Shown: in pieces, positions 17,213 through 25,553 of the stretch | How positions within the stretch are numbered: the stretch's first letter is position 1 | Layout: each line of letters opens with the position of its first letter | Origin: Microbacterium sp. SSM24 | Lineage (GTDB): Bacteria > Actinomycetota > Actinomycetes > Actinomycetales > Microbacteriaceae | DNA length: 64,000 nt | NCBI RefSeq assembly: GCF_025989145.1 | Contig: NZ_JAPDNQ010000001.1 | Location: forward strand, 1,550,001 to 1,614,000 | Direction: 5' to 3' | Notes under the pieces: model-generated | Database searches by the model: none | The model's input: the letters and a program-made list of their open reading frames with translations, nothing else | Told to the model about the DNA's origin: nothing | Position numbers and translations under genes: made by a program

Positions 17213-17239
17213 CGCCCGCGTCCGCGCCGCGGGCGGGCG

Positions 17240-17245
17240 TAATCT
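17240..17245 (+). promoter_or_regulatory. -10-like hexamer for menC
   Basis: TAATCT ends 6 nt before the ATG at 17252, predicting a leaderless message. Confidence 0.55.
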
Positions 17246-17251
17246 GAGCGC

Positions 17252-18385
17252 ATGCCCATCGCCTCTGCCGCGGCATCCGTCGCCCTCGAGGGGTTCGAGC
17301 TGAGGGTGCTGCACCTTCCGCTGGTCTCCCCGTTCACCACGTCGTTCGGTACCGAGACGGTGCGCGAGGTGATCGTCGTACGCGCGCTGACCTCCGACGG
17401 CGACGGCTGGGGAGAGATCGTCACGATGGCGGCGCCGCTGTACTCGAGCGAGTACACGCAGAGCGCGTGGGATGTCGCGCTCCGCTGGCTCGCACCGGCG
17501 CTGCTCGATCGGGGGCGCCTGGCCCCCGAGGAGGTCGCGACCGTGCTGGCGCCGTTCGTCGGCCACCGGATGGTGAAGGCCGGTCTCGAGCTCGCCGTGC
17601 TCGACGCGGCGCTGCGCAGCGAGGGCCGTGCGCTGGGCGAGTACCTCGGCGCGGTGCGCGATCGCGTGCCGAGCGGGGTGTCGGTCGGCATCCAGCGCGA
17701 CCCTGCCGCGCTCGTCGACGCGGTCGGCGGCTACCTCGACGAGGGCTACGCGCGCATCAAGATCAAGATCAAGCCCGGCCGCGACATCGCCGACACGGCC
17801 GCCGTGCGCGACGCGTTCGGCGGGATCACGCTGCAGGTCGACGCGAACTCGGCCTACACGCTCGCCGACGTCGACACCCTCGCCGAGCTCGACCGCTTCG
17901 ACCTCCTGCTCATCGAACAGCCGCTGCAGGAGGACGACCTCGTCGATCATGCGACGCTCGCCCGGCGCCTGCGCACGCCGGTGTGCCTGGACGAGTCGAT
18001 CGTGTCGGCCAAGGCCGCCGCCGACGCGCTGGCGCTGGGGGCGGCATCCGTCATCAACATCAAGGCGGGCCGGGTCGGCGGCTACCTGGAGGCCGTCGCG
18101 ATCCACGACCTGTGCCGGGATGCCGCGATCCCGGTGTGGTGCGGAGGCATGCTCGAGACCGGGATCGGCCGCGCCGCCAACGCCGCGCTGGCGGCGATGC
18201 CGGGCTTCACGCTGCCCGGCGACGTCTCGGCGTCGAGCCGGTTCTACACGCGCGACATCGTCACCGAGCCCGCCGTGCTCGAGGACGGTCACGTGCGCGT
18301 GCCGACCGGGCACGGACTGGGGGTCGAGATCGATCCGATCGCGCTCGAGGATTTCACCGTGGCCCGAGAGACGCTCACGCGGTGA
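17252..18385 (+). CDS. menC: o-Succinylbenzoate synthase / N-succinylamino acid racemase-type enolase
   Basis: 377 residues of the enolase superfamily, muconate-lactonizing subgroup, closest to OSBS/NSAR enzymes. OSBS dehydrates SHCHC to o-succinylbenzoate in menaquinone synthesis. The active site is complete: KIKIK at 170-174, metal ligands D197 (DANSAY), E222 (IEQPL) and D247 (CLDES), and the opposite catalytic K271 (IKAGRVGG). OSBS and N-acylamino acid racemase activities cannot be separated by sequence, and no other men genes are adjacent. Its TGA overlaps the GTG of the lipoprotein gene. Confidence 0.88.
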   Translation: MPIASAAASVALEGFELRVLHLPLVSPFTTSFGTETVREVIVVRALTSDGDGWGEIVTMAAPLYSSEYTQSAWDVALRWLAPALLDRGRLAPEEVATVLAPFVGHRMVKAGLELAVLDAALRSEGRALGEYLGAVRDRVPSGVSVGIQRDPAALVDAVGGYLDEGYARIKIKIKPGRDIADTAAVRDAFGGITLQVDANSAYTLADVDTLAELDRFDLLLIEQPLQEDDLVDHATLARRLRTPVCLDESIVSAKAAADALALGAASVINIKAGRVGGYLEAVAIHDLCRDAAIPVWCGGMLETGIGRAANAALAAMPGFTLPGDVSASSRFYTRDIVTEPAVLEDGHVRVPTGHGLGVEIDPIALEDFTVARETLTR

Positions 18386-19272
18386 CCGCGTCGCGCCGGG
18401 GCAGGGCTCTCCGCGCCGCCGTGATCTCGGCGGCGCTGTTCGGGCTGGCCGCGTGCGCACCGGCCGGATCGCCCGCGCCGAGCGCGTCCGCGGGCCTTCC
18501 CGCCGGCGTCACCGTCGAGCTGCAGCAGCTGCGGTCCGACGTGGCTGCGCGCCAGGCGCAGGTCGTCGTCACCAACGACACCGACGAGGAGCTCGTGGTC
18601 GGCGATGTCGCGATCGACGACCCGCGGTTCGACGGCGCGATCGCACGCGTCGCCGCGCGCGACAGCACCATCGCGCCGGGCCGGAGCGTCGGCATCCGCG
18701 TGCAGCTGCCTCCGGTCGCGTGCGATGACATCCCCGAGGCCGTCACCGCCACGGTCGACCTCACCTACACGCTCGGCGACAGCGGCGGAGAGGCGTCGGT
18801 CCCGATCGACGATCCGCTCGACTTTGTCGCGCCGCTGCACGAGCGCGAGTGCCGGGTCGTGCTGCTCTCGGCCGCGGCCGACGTCGCCTTCACGGCGTTC
18901 GAGCCGTCGCCGGCCGGCGAGCCGGCGGTGCTCGAGCTCACCGTGACGCCCACGGGGGCGGGCGGTGCCGGCATCCGCTCGATCCAGACGACCAACCTGC
19001 TCACGTTCGCCGCGCCCGCCGGCGACACCGCCGACGCGCACGCGATCGACGTCGAGCTCGAACCCGGCGCGACCGAGCCCGTGGTCCTGCCCCTGCCGCT
19101 CGTGCCGCTGCGGTGCGACCCGCACGCGGTGCAGGAGGACAAACGCGGCACGATCTTCGACCTCCAGGTCGAGATCGACGGCGAGCCCGGCGAGATCGAG
19201 CTCGCCGCGTCGGAGGACATGCGCGGGGAGATCCTCACGTGGGTCGCGAACTGGTGCGGGTTCGGCTCCTAG
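18382..19272 (+). CDS. Putative lipoprotein, function unknown
   Basis: 296 residues. The N-terminus is a lipoprotein signal (Arg-rich start, hydrophobic core, lipobox LAAC with Cys at about 25), then a Pro/Ser/Ala linker, then a beta-rich extracellular region with three Cys. I recognise no named domain. GTG at 18382 overlaps the menC stop (GTGA), so the two are co-translated, though a functional link is unclear. Confidence 0.8.
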   Translation: MTASRRGRALRAAVISAALFGLAACAPAGSPAPSASAGLPAGVTVELQQLRSDVAARQAQVVVTNDTDEELVVGDVAIDDPRFDGAIARVAARDSTIAPGRSVGIRVQLPPVACDDIPEAVTATVDLTYTLGDSGGEASVPIDDPLDFVAPLHERECRVVLLSAAADVAFTAFEPSPAGEPAVLELTVTPTGAGGAGIRSIQTTNLLTFAAPAGDTADAHAIDVELEPGATEPVVLPLPLVPLRCDPHAVQEDKRGTIFDLQVEIDGEPGEIELAASEDMRGEILTWVANWCGFGS

Positions 19273-19300
19273 GCCGGGCGCGAGCGCGGGCGGATGCCGC

Positions 19301-19341
19301 TTGTCAAGACCCTGCAACGCGAGCCGGGTCGTCGCCAGAGT
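19301..19341 (+). promoter_or_regulatory. Candidate promoter region of the 52-residue membrane protein gene
   Basis: CAGAGT (19336-19341) ends 6 nt before the ATG at 19348. A CTTGTCAAG box (19300-19308) lies 29 bp upstream of the hexamer. A near-identical TTGTCAAG at 27716 has the same spacing to its -10, so it may be a shared operator or activator site rather than a -35. Confidence 0.35.
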
Positions 19342-19347
19342 GGTGAC

Positions 19348-19506
19348 ATGACCTCTCTCGCAGTCATCCTCCTCATCGTCGGCGTCGTGCTGCTGCTCCT
19401 CGGTGTCTTCATCGAGGCCGCGAAGTTCCTGCTGTGGATCGGCCTTGTGATCATCATCATCGCCGTGATCGCGTGGCTCATGCGCTTCATCCGCCGCCAG
19501 ACCTGA
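19348..19506 (+). CDS. Small two-helix membrane protein
   Basis: 52 residues: a short N-terminus, two hydrophobic helices and a basic RFIRRQ tail, so both ends are probably cytosolic. ATG at 19348 is preferred over 19294 because a -10-like hexamer lies 6 nt upstream. It resembles short uncharacterised membrane proteins common in Microbacteriaceae. Function unknown. Confidence 0.7.
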   Translation: MTSLAVILLIVGVVLLLLGVFIEAAKFLLWIGLVIIIIAVIAWLMRFIRRQT

Positions 19507-19522
19507 TCCGACCTGGCTGCTG

Positions 19523-19551
19523 CCATGCCCCCGCCTAAAGTGGGGGCATGG
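19523..19551 (+). promoter_or_regulatory. 10-bp stem hairpin covering promoter and start codon of the oxidase gene
   Basis: CCATGCCCCC (19523-19532) and GGGGGCATGG (19542-19551) are perfect complements with a 9-nt loop. The right arm includes the ATG at 19548. The TAAAGT hexamer at 19536-19541 (loop, last base before the arm) is 6 nt before that ATG, so a leaderless message would start at the ATG. The palindrome would then act as a DNA operator or as the terminator of the upstream small gene. Confidence 0.6.
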
Positions 19552-20879
19552 TCAGCAGCGTCGCTCCCAACGATCCCGCAGCAGCGCGCGGCATCTCCCG
19601 CCGCACCCAGTCGGAGATCTACCGCGCGGGCATCAGCGGCACTCGTCCGCGGGTGCCGGTCGATCAGGCAGAACTCGAGCGAGCTGCGCGCAAAGCGCTG
19701 AGCGCCGAGGCGTTCGCCTACATCGCGGGCGGTGCCGGGGCCGAGCGGACGATGCGCGCCAACGCCACCGCGTTCGAGCGCTGGCAGGTGTGGCCGCGGC
19801 CCCTGCGGGACGTGTCGACGCGCGACCTCTCCGTCGAGTTCCTCGGACGGCGGCGCCCGACGCCGCTGCTTCTCGCGCCGCTCGGCGTGATGGAGATGGC
19901 GCACGACGACGCCGACCTCGCGGTGGCGCGGGCCGCGGCATCCCTCGGCGTGCCGTACACGCTGTCCAACCAGGCGTCCTTCCCGATGGAGGAGGTGGCG
20001 GATGCAGCGCCGGGCGGCTCGCGGCTGTTCCAGCTCTACTGGTCGGCCGACGACGACCTCAACGCCTCGCTGCTGCGGCGGGCCGAAGCATCCGGCTGCG
20101 ATGCCATCGTCGTGACGCTCGACACCCACCTGCTCGGCTGGCGCACGCGCGATCTCGACCTCGCGTACCTGCCGTTCACGCGGGGGATGGGGATCGCGCA
20201 GTACACGAGCGATCCCGTGTTCCAGCAGCTCGTGCGCGAGCGTGTGAGGAAGGGACCGGATGCCGCGGCCCCGGCCGCTCCGGCCGTGCGGATGACGCCG
20301 AAGACCGTGGCGGCGGGAGTGAAGATCGCGCGCAAGGGCGCCGCGCTCACCGGCGCCGGACTGCGCGAGAACCTGCGCTCGCCCCTGCCGCGCGCGGCCG
20401 TGGAGACCTTCCTGGACGTGTTCTCGACGCCCGCGCTCACGTGGGGCGACCTCGCGAAGGCCCGCGAGTGGACCAGCCTGCCGATCCTGCTCAAGGGCAT
20501 CGTGCATCCCGACGACGCGGCGCGCGCCCTCGATGCGGGCGTCGACGGGGTCTGGGTGTCCAATCACGGCGGTCGGCAGATCGACCAGTCCGTCCCGACC
20601 CTCGAGGCCCTGCCCGCTGTCGTCGATCGGGTCGGCGGACGCGTGCCCGTCGTCTTCGACTCCGGCGTGCGGCAGGGATCGGATGCCTTCATCGCCCTCG
20701 CCCTCGGTGCGACGGTCGTCGCTCTCGGCCGGCCGTACGCGTACGGGCTCGGCATCGCGGGCGAGGAGGGCGTGCGCGAGGTGGTGCGCAACGTGCTCGC
20801 CGAGCTCGACATCACGCTGGGACTGTCCGGCCGCACCGCGATCGGCGAAGTCGGCCGCGACGCGCTGCGCGAGGCCTGA
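19548..20879 (+). CDS. FMN-dependent alpha-hydroxy-acid oxidizing enzyme (lactate 2-monooxygenase-like)
   Basis: 443 residues of the FMN alpha-hydroxy-acid oxidase family, which oxidises L-2-hydroxy acids to 2-oxo acids. Visible are the FMN-binding PLLLAPLGVM strand, QLYW, the K in LLKGI, the catalytic His in VSNHGGRQ with its substrate Arg, and the FDSGVRQG phosphate loop. The long N-terminus and the insert before the catalytic His resemble lactate 2-monooxygenase of actinobacteria more than membrane LldD. Lactate is a likely substrate, but others are possible. Confidence 0.88.
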   Translation: MVSSVAPNDPAAARGISRRTQSEIYRAGISGTRPRVPVDQAELERAARKALSAEAFAYIAGGAGAERTMRANATAFERWQVWPRPLRDVSTRDLSVEFLGRRRPTPLLLAPLGVMEMAHDDADLAVARAAASLGVPYTLSNQASFPMEEVADAAPGGSRLFQLYWSADDDLNASLLRRAEASGCDAIVVTLDTHLLGWRTRDLDLAYLPFTRGMGIAQYTSDPVFQQLVRERVRKGPDAAAPAAPAVRMTPKTVAAGVKIARKGAALTGAGLRENLRSPLPRAAVETFLDVFSTPALTWGDLAKAREWTSLPILLKGIVHPDDAARALDAGVDGVWVSNHGGRQIDQSVPTLEALPAVVDRVGGRVPVVFDSGVRQGSDAFIALALGATVVALGRPYAYGLGIAGEEGVREVVRNVLAELDITLGLSGRTAIGEVGRDALREA

Positions 20880-20886
20880 GCCGGAG

Positions 20887-21516
20887 TCAGCGCGGGCGGC
20901 CGTCCCGGGTGAAGCCGAAGACGGGCGCATCGTCGGGCTGCTCGACGAGGGGCAGAGGCTCGTGCACGGAGAGGCGGTCGGGGTAGCCCGGGTAGAGCAG
21001 CGCCTTCAGCTCCTCCGCGTCCCCCTCGAAACAGCCCGAGGTCGCGCCGACGCCGATCGCGTCGGCCGTGCCCTCGCCGTCGTGCACCTCGATGACGAGT
21101 GCCGCGATCGATCGAGAGGGATCGGATGCCTCGACCACCGCGCCGCCGCCGCCGACCGTCGGCGCGCTCGTGGTCCAGCCGCGCGCGGCGAGCCACGCCG
21201 CGGCCTCCTCCACGGTGGTGAGGGCGTCGGTGCGCAGCATCCACCCTTCGTACGTCGTGCGGTGCAGCGAGAACCCGTACCCGTCCGCGCAGTCGAGGGG
21301 TGAGTCCCCGTACTCCTGCACCTGCCAGGACGCGTTCGAGAGGTGGCGGAGGACGCCGGCGACCGTCCCCTTGAACTGCAGGTTCGCCTCGCGCGCGGAA
21401 CGATAGAGCTCGTCGCCGTGGGGCGACGGGCTCGCGCACCCCGCGAGGACGGCGGCGCTCAGCAGCGTCGCGACGAATGACGTGCGCAGGTGGCGTCCCG
21501 CCCCGCGCTCGACCAT
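20887..21516 (-). CDS. Putative lipoprotein
   Basis: 209 residues with a clear lipoprotein signal: MVERGAGRHLRTSF, a hydrophobic stretch, then lipobox LAGC with Cys at about 27. The mature part has two further Cys and no recognised domain. A GGAGG lies 6 nt upstream of ATG 21516, and TACCCT about 25 nt upstream suggests a short-leader promoter. It converges on the oxidase gene with a 7-nt gap. Confidence 0.85.
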   Translation of the reverse strand: MVERGAGRHLRTSFVATLLSAAVLAGCASPSPHGDELYRSAREANLQFKGTVAGVLRHLSNASWQVQEYGDSPLDCADGYGFSLHRTTYEGWMLRTDALTTVEEAAAWLAARGWTTSAPTVGGGGAVVEASDPSRSIAALVIEVHDGEGTADAIGVGATSGCFEGDAEELKALLYPGYPDRLSVHEPLPLVEQPDDAPVFGFTRDGRPR

Positions 21517-21599
21517 GAGAGCCTCCGATCCGGCATCCCCAGGGTAGCTCCGCGCGATTCCGGGGGACTGCCCCCGTGCGTTCGTGCCCGACGGCTCCG

Positions 21600-21605
21600 T
21601 AGAGT
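21600..21605 (+). promoter_or_regulatory. -10-like hexamer for the DUF4870 gene
   Basis: TAGAGT lies 6 nt before the GTG at 21612, predicting a leaderless transcript. Confidence 0.5.
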
Positions 21606-21611
21606 GGCGGG

Positions 21612-21995
21612 GTGACCTACCCTCCCCCCTCACCCCAGGCGCCGTACGGCTACGCCCAGCCGCCGCAGCCGATGAGCCCGTCCGACGAGAAGACGTGGGC
21701 GACGCTCGTGCACCTCGGGTCGCTCTTCTTCAGCTTCCTCGTGCCGCTCATCGGGTTCCTCATCCTCAAGGACCGGGGGCCGTTCGTCCGCTCCCACACG
21801 GCCGCCGCCCTGAACTTCCAGCTGAGCCTGCTGATCTATTCGATCGTCGGCGGAGTGCTCACCATCGTGCTCGTCGGGTTCGTGATCCTCTTCGCCGTCG
21901 CGGTGCTGAACATCGTGTGCTCGATCGTCGCGGCCGTGAAGGCCGGCCGCGGCGAGTGGTACCAGTACCCGCTCGCGATCCGCTTCGTCTCGTGA
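21612..21995 (+). CDS. DUF4870 (Tic20-like) membrane protein
   Basis: 127 residues. A Pro/Tyr-rich cytosolic N-terminus (PPPSPQAPYGYAQPP) precedes a DUF4870 domain: helix, then the family KDRGPFVRSHTAAALNFQ segment, then two more helices. Function unknown; the family is widespread in actinobacteria. The GTG start is supported by the -10 hexamer 6 nt upstream. Confidence 0.85.
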   Translation: MTYPPPSPQAPYGYAQPPQPMSPSDEKTWATLVHLGSLFFSFLVPLIGFLILKDRGPFVRSHTAAALNFQLSLLIYSIVGGVLTIVLVGFVILFAVAVLNIVCSIVAAVKAGRGEWYQYPLAIRFVS

Positions 21996-22047
21996 GCTGA
22001 GCTCCGGGCCGGGTTCGAGCGCCGCGAAGCCGCGCGGGCCGGGCGAC

Positions 22048-22053
22048 TAGAAT
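22048..22053 (+). promoter_or_regulatory. -10-like hexamer for glyS
   Basis: TAGAAT is a strong -10 match about 65 nt before the glyS GTG. The transcript would carry a leader of roughly 60 nt, unlike the leaderless genes nearby. I see no clear T-box in it. Confidence 0.4.
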
Positions 22054-22118
22054 CGACGGATGCCGCGCTCTGCGGCGCAGCGACTCCGCACTCCCCTCTC
22101 CCGACCATTGGAGCCACC

Positions 22119-23504
22119 GTGGCCGAGCAGTCCCGCCTCGACAAAGTCATCGCCCTCGCCCGCCACCGCGGGTTCGTGTTCCAAGCGGGTGAGATCTACG
22201 GCGGATCCCGGTCGGCGTGGGATTACGGCCCCCTCGGCACGGAGCTCAAGGAGAACATCCGCCGCCAGTGGTGGCAGACGTTCGTGCGCGGACGCGGCGA
22301 CATGGTCGGCCTCGATTCGTCGATCATCCTGCCCAAGCGCGTGTGGGAGGCATCCGGTCACGTCGCCACCTTCACCGACCCGCTGGTCGAGTGCCTGCAG
22401 TGCCACAAGCGGTTCCGCGCCGACAACCTGATCGAGGACTTCGAGGCGCGCAAGGGCCGCAAGGCCGAGAACGGGCTCGCCGACGTGCCGTGCCCGAACT
22501 GCGGCACCAAGGGCCAGTACACCGAGCCCAAGGCGTTCTCGGGCCTCGTGAAGACCTACCTCGGCGTCGTCGACGACGAGTCCGGCCTGCACTTCCTGCG
22601 CCCCGAGACGGCGCAGGGCATCTTCGTGAACTTCTCGAACGTGCTCACCGCGAGCCGCAAGAAGCCGCCGTTCGGCATCGGCCAGGTGGGCAAGGCGTTC
22701 CGCAACGAGATCACGCCCGGAAACTTCATCTTCCGCACGCGCGAGTTCGAGCAGATGGAGATCGAGTTCTTCACCCCGCCCGCCGAGGCCGGCGAGTGGT
22801 TCGACCACTGGGTCGAGGCGTGCTGGAACTGGTTCGTCGACCTCGGCATCGACCCCGAGAACATGCGGCAGTTCGACGTGCCAGCAGACGACCGCGCGCA
22901 CTACTCGGCCGGCACCATCGACGTCGAGTACCGCTTCGGCTTCGCCGGCAAGGAGTGGGGCGAGCTCATGGGCGTCGCGAACCGCACCGACTACGACCTC
23001 AGCAGCCACACCGAGGCGTCGGGGCAGTCGCTGACCTACTTCGACCAGGCTTCGGGCGAGAAGTACACGCCGTACGTGATCGAGCCCTCGTTCGGACTCA
23101 CTCGCGCGATGATGGCGTTCCTCGTCGACGCGTACCACGAGGAGGAGGCGCCGAACGCGAAGGGCGGCACCGACACCCGCACGGTGCTCAAGCTCGACCC
23201 GCGCCTGGCGCCGGTGAAGGCGGCCATCCTGCCGCTGTCGCGCAACGAGCAGCTCTCGCCGATCGCGCGCGAGGTGGCCGAGGACCTCCGCGGCGAGTGG
23301 AACGTCGACTTCGACGACGCCGGCGCGATCGGCCGCCGGTACCGCCGGCAGGACGAGATCGGCACGCCCTTCTGCGTCACGGTCGACTTCGACTCGCTCG
23401 AGGACCGCGCCGTCACCGTGCGCGACCGCGACACGATGAGCCAGGAGCGCGTGCCCCTCGAGACCCTCCACGCCTATCTGGCGGAGCGCCTCCGCGGCGC
23501 CTGA
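22119..23504 (+). CDS. glyS: Glycyl-tRNA synthetase (alpha2 type)
   Basis: 461 residues, the normal length for the homodimeric class II glycyl-tRNA synthetase. The N-terminus [20 protein letters not shown] and the motif 1 region SAWDYGPLG are typical; motif 2 [21 protein letters not shown] includes the ATP-binding Arg residues. A CxxC pair in CLQC and CPNCGTKG resembles the zinc-like insert of this type. The C-terminal anticodon domain ([11 protein letters not shown]) is complete. GTG at 22119 has TTGGAG 7 nt upstream. A strong terminator follows the stop. Confidence 0.97.
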   Translation: MAEQSRLDKVIALARHRGFVFQAGEIYGGSRSAWDYGPLGTELKENIRRQWWQTFVRGRGDMVGLDSSIILPKRVWEASGHVATFTDPLVECLQCHKRFRADNLIEDFEARKGRKAENGLADVPCPNCGTKGQYTEPKAFSGLVKTYLGVVDDESGLHFLRPETAQGIFVNFSNVLTASRKKPPFGIGQVGKAFRNEITPGNFIFRTREFEQMEIEFFTPPAEAGEWFDHWVEACWNWFVDLGIDPENMRQFDVPADDRAHYSAGTIDVEYRFGFAGKEWGELMGVANRTDYDLSSHTEASGQSLTYFDQASGEKYTPYVIEPSFGLTRAMMAFLVDAYHEEEAPNAKGGTDTRTVLKLDPRLAPVKAAILPLSRNEQLSPIAREVAEDLRGEWNVDFDDAGAIGRRYRRQDEIGTPFCVTVDFDSLEDRAVTVRDRDTMSQERVPLETLHAYLAERLRGA

Positions 23505-23517
23505 CCCGACGACACCG

Positions 23518-23547
23518 GATGCCCCGACCCCGCCGGGTCGGGGCATC
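23518..23547 (+). terminator. Strong hairpin terminator after glyS
   Basis: Arms GATGCCCCGACCC (23518-23530) and GGGTCGGGGCATC (23535-23547) form a perfect 13-bp stem with a 4-nt loop, 13 nt after the glyS stop. No T-run follows, as is common in high-GC actinobacteria. Confidence 0.8.
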
Positions 23548-23945
23548 CGTCATTCTCCCGGCCCGGGCCGCGGTCTCCGCTTCGTCGTCTACGGTGCGCA
23601 GGAGAAATCTGTGCTGCAGGATGCTTCGGGGCCGAATCGGCCTGTGCAGCGGATATCTCCTGCCGCACGGATGGCGCGCGTGGAACCGGATGGTGCGCGT
23701 GGAACCGGATGGCGCGGCGGGAACCGGATGGTGCGGCCCCGCCGGGTCGGGGCATCCGTCGTTCTCCTGGCCCGGGGCGCGGTCTCCGGTTCGTCGTCTA
23801 CGGTGCGCAGGAGAAATCTGTGCTGCAGGATGTTTCGGGGCCGAATCGGCCTGTGCAGCGGATATCTCCTGCCGCACGGATGGCGCGCGTGGAACCGGAT
23901 GGTGCGCGTGGAACCGGATGGTGCGCGTGGAACCGGATGGCGCGC
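23528..23945. repeat. Two direct copies of a 209-bp unit
   Basis: Copy one (23528-23736) and copy two (23737-23945) align with a constant offset of 209 and a handful of substitutions. Each begins with the right half of the glyS terminator, then an imperfect hairpin whose outer arm starts GCAGGAGA (left 23598-23620, right 23641-23663 in copy one), then the 19-bp tandem units. The gap 23505-24113 holds no convincing gene; open frames across it are by-products of the repeat. Confidence 0.85.
23681..23737. repeat. 19-bp tandem repeat, three units
   Basis: Units begin at 23681, 23700 and 23719, with consensus TGGAACCGGATGGYGCGCG. A 19-bp period cannot keep a reading frame, so the array is not coding. 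Confidence 0.85.
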
Positions 23946-23965
23946 GTGGAACCGGATGGTGCGGC
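23890..23965. repeat. 19-bp tandem repeat, four units
   Basis: Units begin at 23890, 23909, 23928 and 23947 and match the array in the first 209-bp copy. This copy has one unit more. Confidence 0.85.
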
Positions 23966-24101
23966 GGGTGCGGTGGCGCGGTGGGGTGCGATGGCGCGGT
24001 GCGGGCGCTCGGCTGTCACGGGATCGGCGGGTACTGGAGCCGTGGACCCGCACGTCGTGCGACATGGCCGCAACCCCCTCCGTCACGGTCTCGCCCGCGT
24101 C

Positions 24102-24107
24102 TAGCGT
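24102..24107 (+). promoter_or_regulatory. -10-like hexamer for the SDR gene
   Basis: TAGCGT ends 6 nt before the ATG at 24114, implying a leaderless message. It lies past the repeat block. Confidence 0.45.
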
Positions 24108-24113
24108 TGCAGG

Positions 24114-24899
24114 ATGACCAGAGACCACCGCGGTACGACCGCACTCATCACCGGCGCGAGCGCGGGGATCGGCGCCGAGTTCGCGGCCCAGCTCGCGAGC
24201 CGCGGTGCCGACCTCGTGCTCGTCGCCCGCCGCGAGGACCGGCTGCGCGAACTGGCCGACCGGCTCGCCCGCGAGCACGGGATCACCGCCACCCCGATCG
24301 CGCTCGATGTGTCCCGAGCGGATGCCGCGGCCACCCTCCGCCGCGAGATCGACGAGCGCGGCATCCGGATCCACACCCTCATCGGGAACGCCGGCTTCGG
24401 CATGAAGGGCGACTTCGCCGTCGCCGGTACCGACCGCATCGACGAGATGGTGCGGGTCAACGTGGGCGCGCTGGTGTCGATCACTCGGGAGTTCCTGCCC
24501 GGGATGCTGGCCGACGGCCGCGGAGTGCTGGTGAACGTCGCGAGCACCGGCGCGTACCAGCCGTGCCCGAACATGGCCGTGTACGGGGCGACGAAGGCGT
24601 TCGTCCTCAGCTTCACCGAGGCGCTCGCCTACGAGACGAAGGGCTCGGGACTCGGGGTGCTCGCCCTCAGCCCCGGCGCGACCCGCACGGAATTCTTCGA
24701 GGTCGTCGGAACGCCCGACGCGGCGGTGGGTCGTTTCAAGACCCCGGCGCGGGTGGTGGCGCGCGCGCTCGGCGAGCTCGACAGGCGTCGCCCGCGTGCC
24801 AGTGTCGTCGTCGGTCGCACGAATGCCGTCACGGCGTGGGCCTCACGCGTGATGCCGCGTCGGCTCACGCTCGAGCTGACCGGCCGCGTGCTGCAGTAG
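24114..24899 (+). CDS. Short-chain dehydrogenase/reductase
   Basis: 261 residues, classical SDR. The NAD(P) motif TGASAGIG is at about 14-21, the NAG motif appears as GNAG, and the catalytic set is Ser in VNVASTGAY with YGATK. An Arg-Arg in the second strand end (VARRED) favours NADP(H). The group resembles DltE/YqjQ-like reductases of unknown substrate. It stands alone between two repeat-rich gaps. Confidence 0.9.
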   Translation: MTRDHRGTTALITGASAGIGAEFAAQLASRGADLVLVARREDRLRELADRLAREHGITATPIALDVSRADAAATLRREIDERGIRIHTLIGNAGFGMKGDFAVAGTDRIDEMVRVNVGALVSITREFLPGMLADGRGVLVNVASTGAYQPCPNMAVYGATKAFVLSFTEALAYETKGSGLGVLALSPGATRTEFFEVVGTPDAAVGRFKTPARVVARALGELDRRRPRASVVVGRTNAVTAWASRVMPRRLTLELTGRVLQ

Positions 24900-24901
24900 C
24901 A

Positions 24902-25019
24902 CCGGCCGCCGGGCTTCGCGGCGGGGCGGGTGCCGCGGCGAGGCGGGGTGCCGCGGCGAGGCGGGTGCCGCGGCGAGGCGGGGCGTAGGGCCGGCCGCCG
25001 GGCTTCGCGGCGAGGCGGG
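24902..25019. repeat. G-rich tandem and flanking direct repeats
   Basis: Three units of 17-18 bp (TGCCGCGGCGAGGCGGG, starting 24931, 24949 and 24966) are bracketed by two copies of a 29-bp GC-rich sequence (24902-24930 and 24991-25019, one mismatch). The gap 24900-25130 has no credible gene. Confidence 0.75.
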
Positions 25020-25130
25020 GCGCAGCATCCGTCCCCGTTGCTGTCGCCTGAGCGACGCTCAGCCGACGAAGAGTCGGACATGCACCAGAGCGAGCAGCCC
25101 GAATCGACCAAGAAGGGGCGACGGGCGAGC

Positions 25131-25553
25131 TCAGTCGGTGACCGTGAACTCCGCTGAGCCGGTCTCGCCGGCGAGGAGGCGCCGGTAGTCCTCGGCGATG
25201 ATCCCGCGCAGCACGTCGGCATCGACCTGCTCGAGGTCCTTCATGTACAGGCATCCGACACCGACGTCGTGGGGGCCCAGCCGCGCGAGCTCGTCGGGAT
25301 ACTCGGCCGTGCTGAGCAGGTACACCGTCGTCGCCTGCTTGCGGGGGGCGAACGCCGCGAGGGGAACGTCGCCCTCGGTACGCGTCGGGTAGCGGTAGTG
25401 GCACGCACCGAAGCCGACGATCGTGCCCCACAGCTCGGGCTCGCGCCCGGTCACCTCCTCCAGGAGCGCGACCATCGTCTCGGCGTCGCGCCGGCGCTTC
25501 GCAGGGGTGACCCCGGCGATGAACGCGGCGACGCTGCCGCCGGTCTTCTTCAT
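25131..25553 (-). CDS. DUF1801 domain protein
   Basis: 140 residues matching the DUF1801/YdhG-like fold: FIAGVTPAKRRRDAETMVALL, then ELWGTIVGFGACHYRYP and a VYLLSTAEYPDELARLG segment. Function unknown; some relatives lie near DNA-repair genes. Its ATG overlaps the stop of the upstream HhH-GPD gene by one base (TGATG), so the two form an operon. Confidence 0.85.
   Translation of the reverse strand: MKKTGGSVAAFIAGVTPAKRRRDAETMVALLEEVTGREPELWGTIVGFGACHYRYPTRTEGDVPLAAFAPRKQATTVYLLSTAEYPDELARLGPHDVGVGCLYMKDLEQVDADVLRGIIAEDYRRLLAGETGSAEFTVTD

Noticed and set aside
23505..24113. Several overlapping reading frames in the 209-bp repeats with peptide repeats like VEPDGARGTGW
   Set aside because: The unit is 19 bp, so repeats change frame each time, and no binding site or homology supports a protein.
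22217..24988. 923-codon frame running through glyS, the repeats and the SDR gene
   Set aside because: Composition is a shifted-frame shadow; glyS and the SDR have full domain motifs in another frame.
24930..25157. Short frame ending MHQSEQPESTKKGRR
   Set aside because: It runs through the G-rich tandem repeat, has no binding site, and overlaps the DUF1801 gene end.
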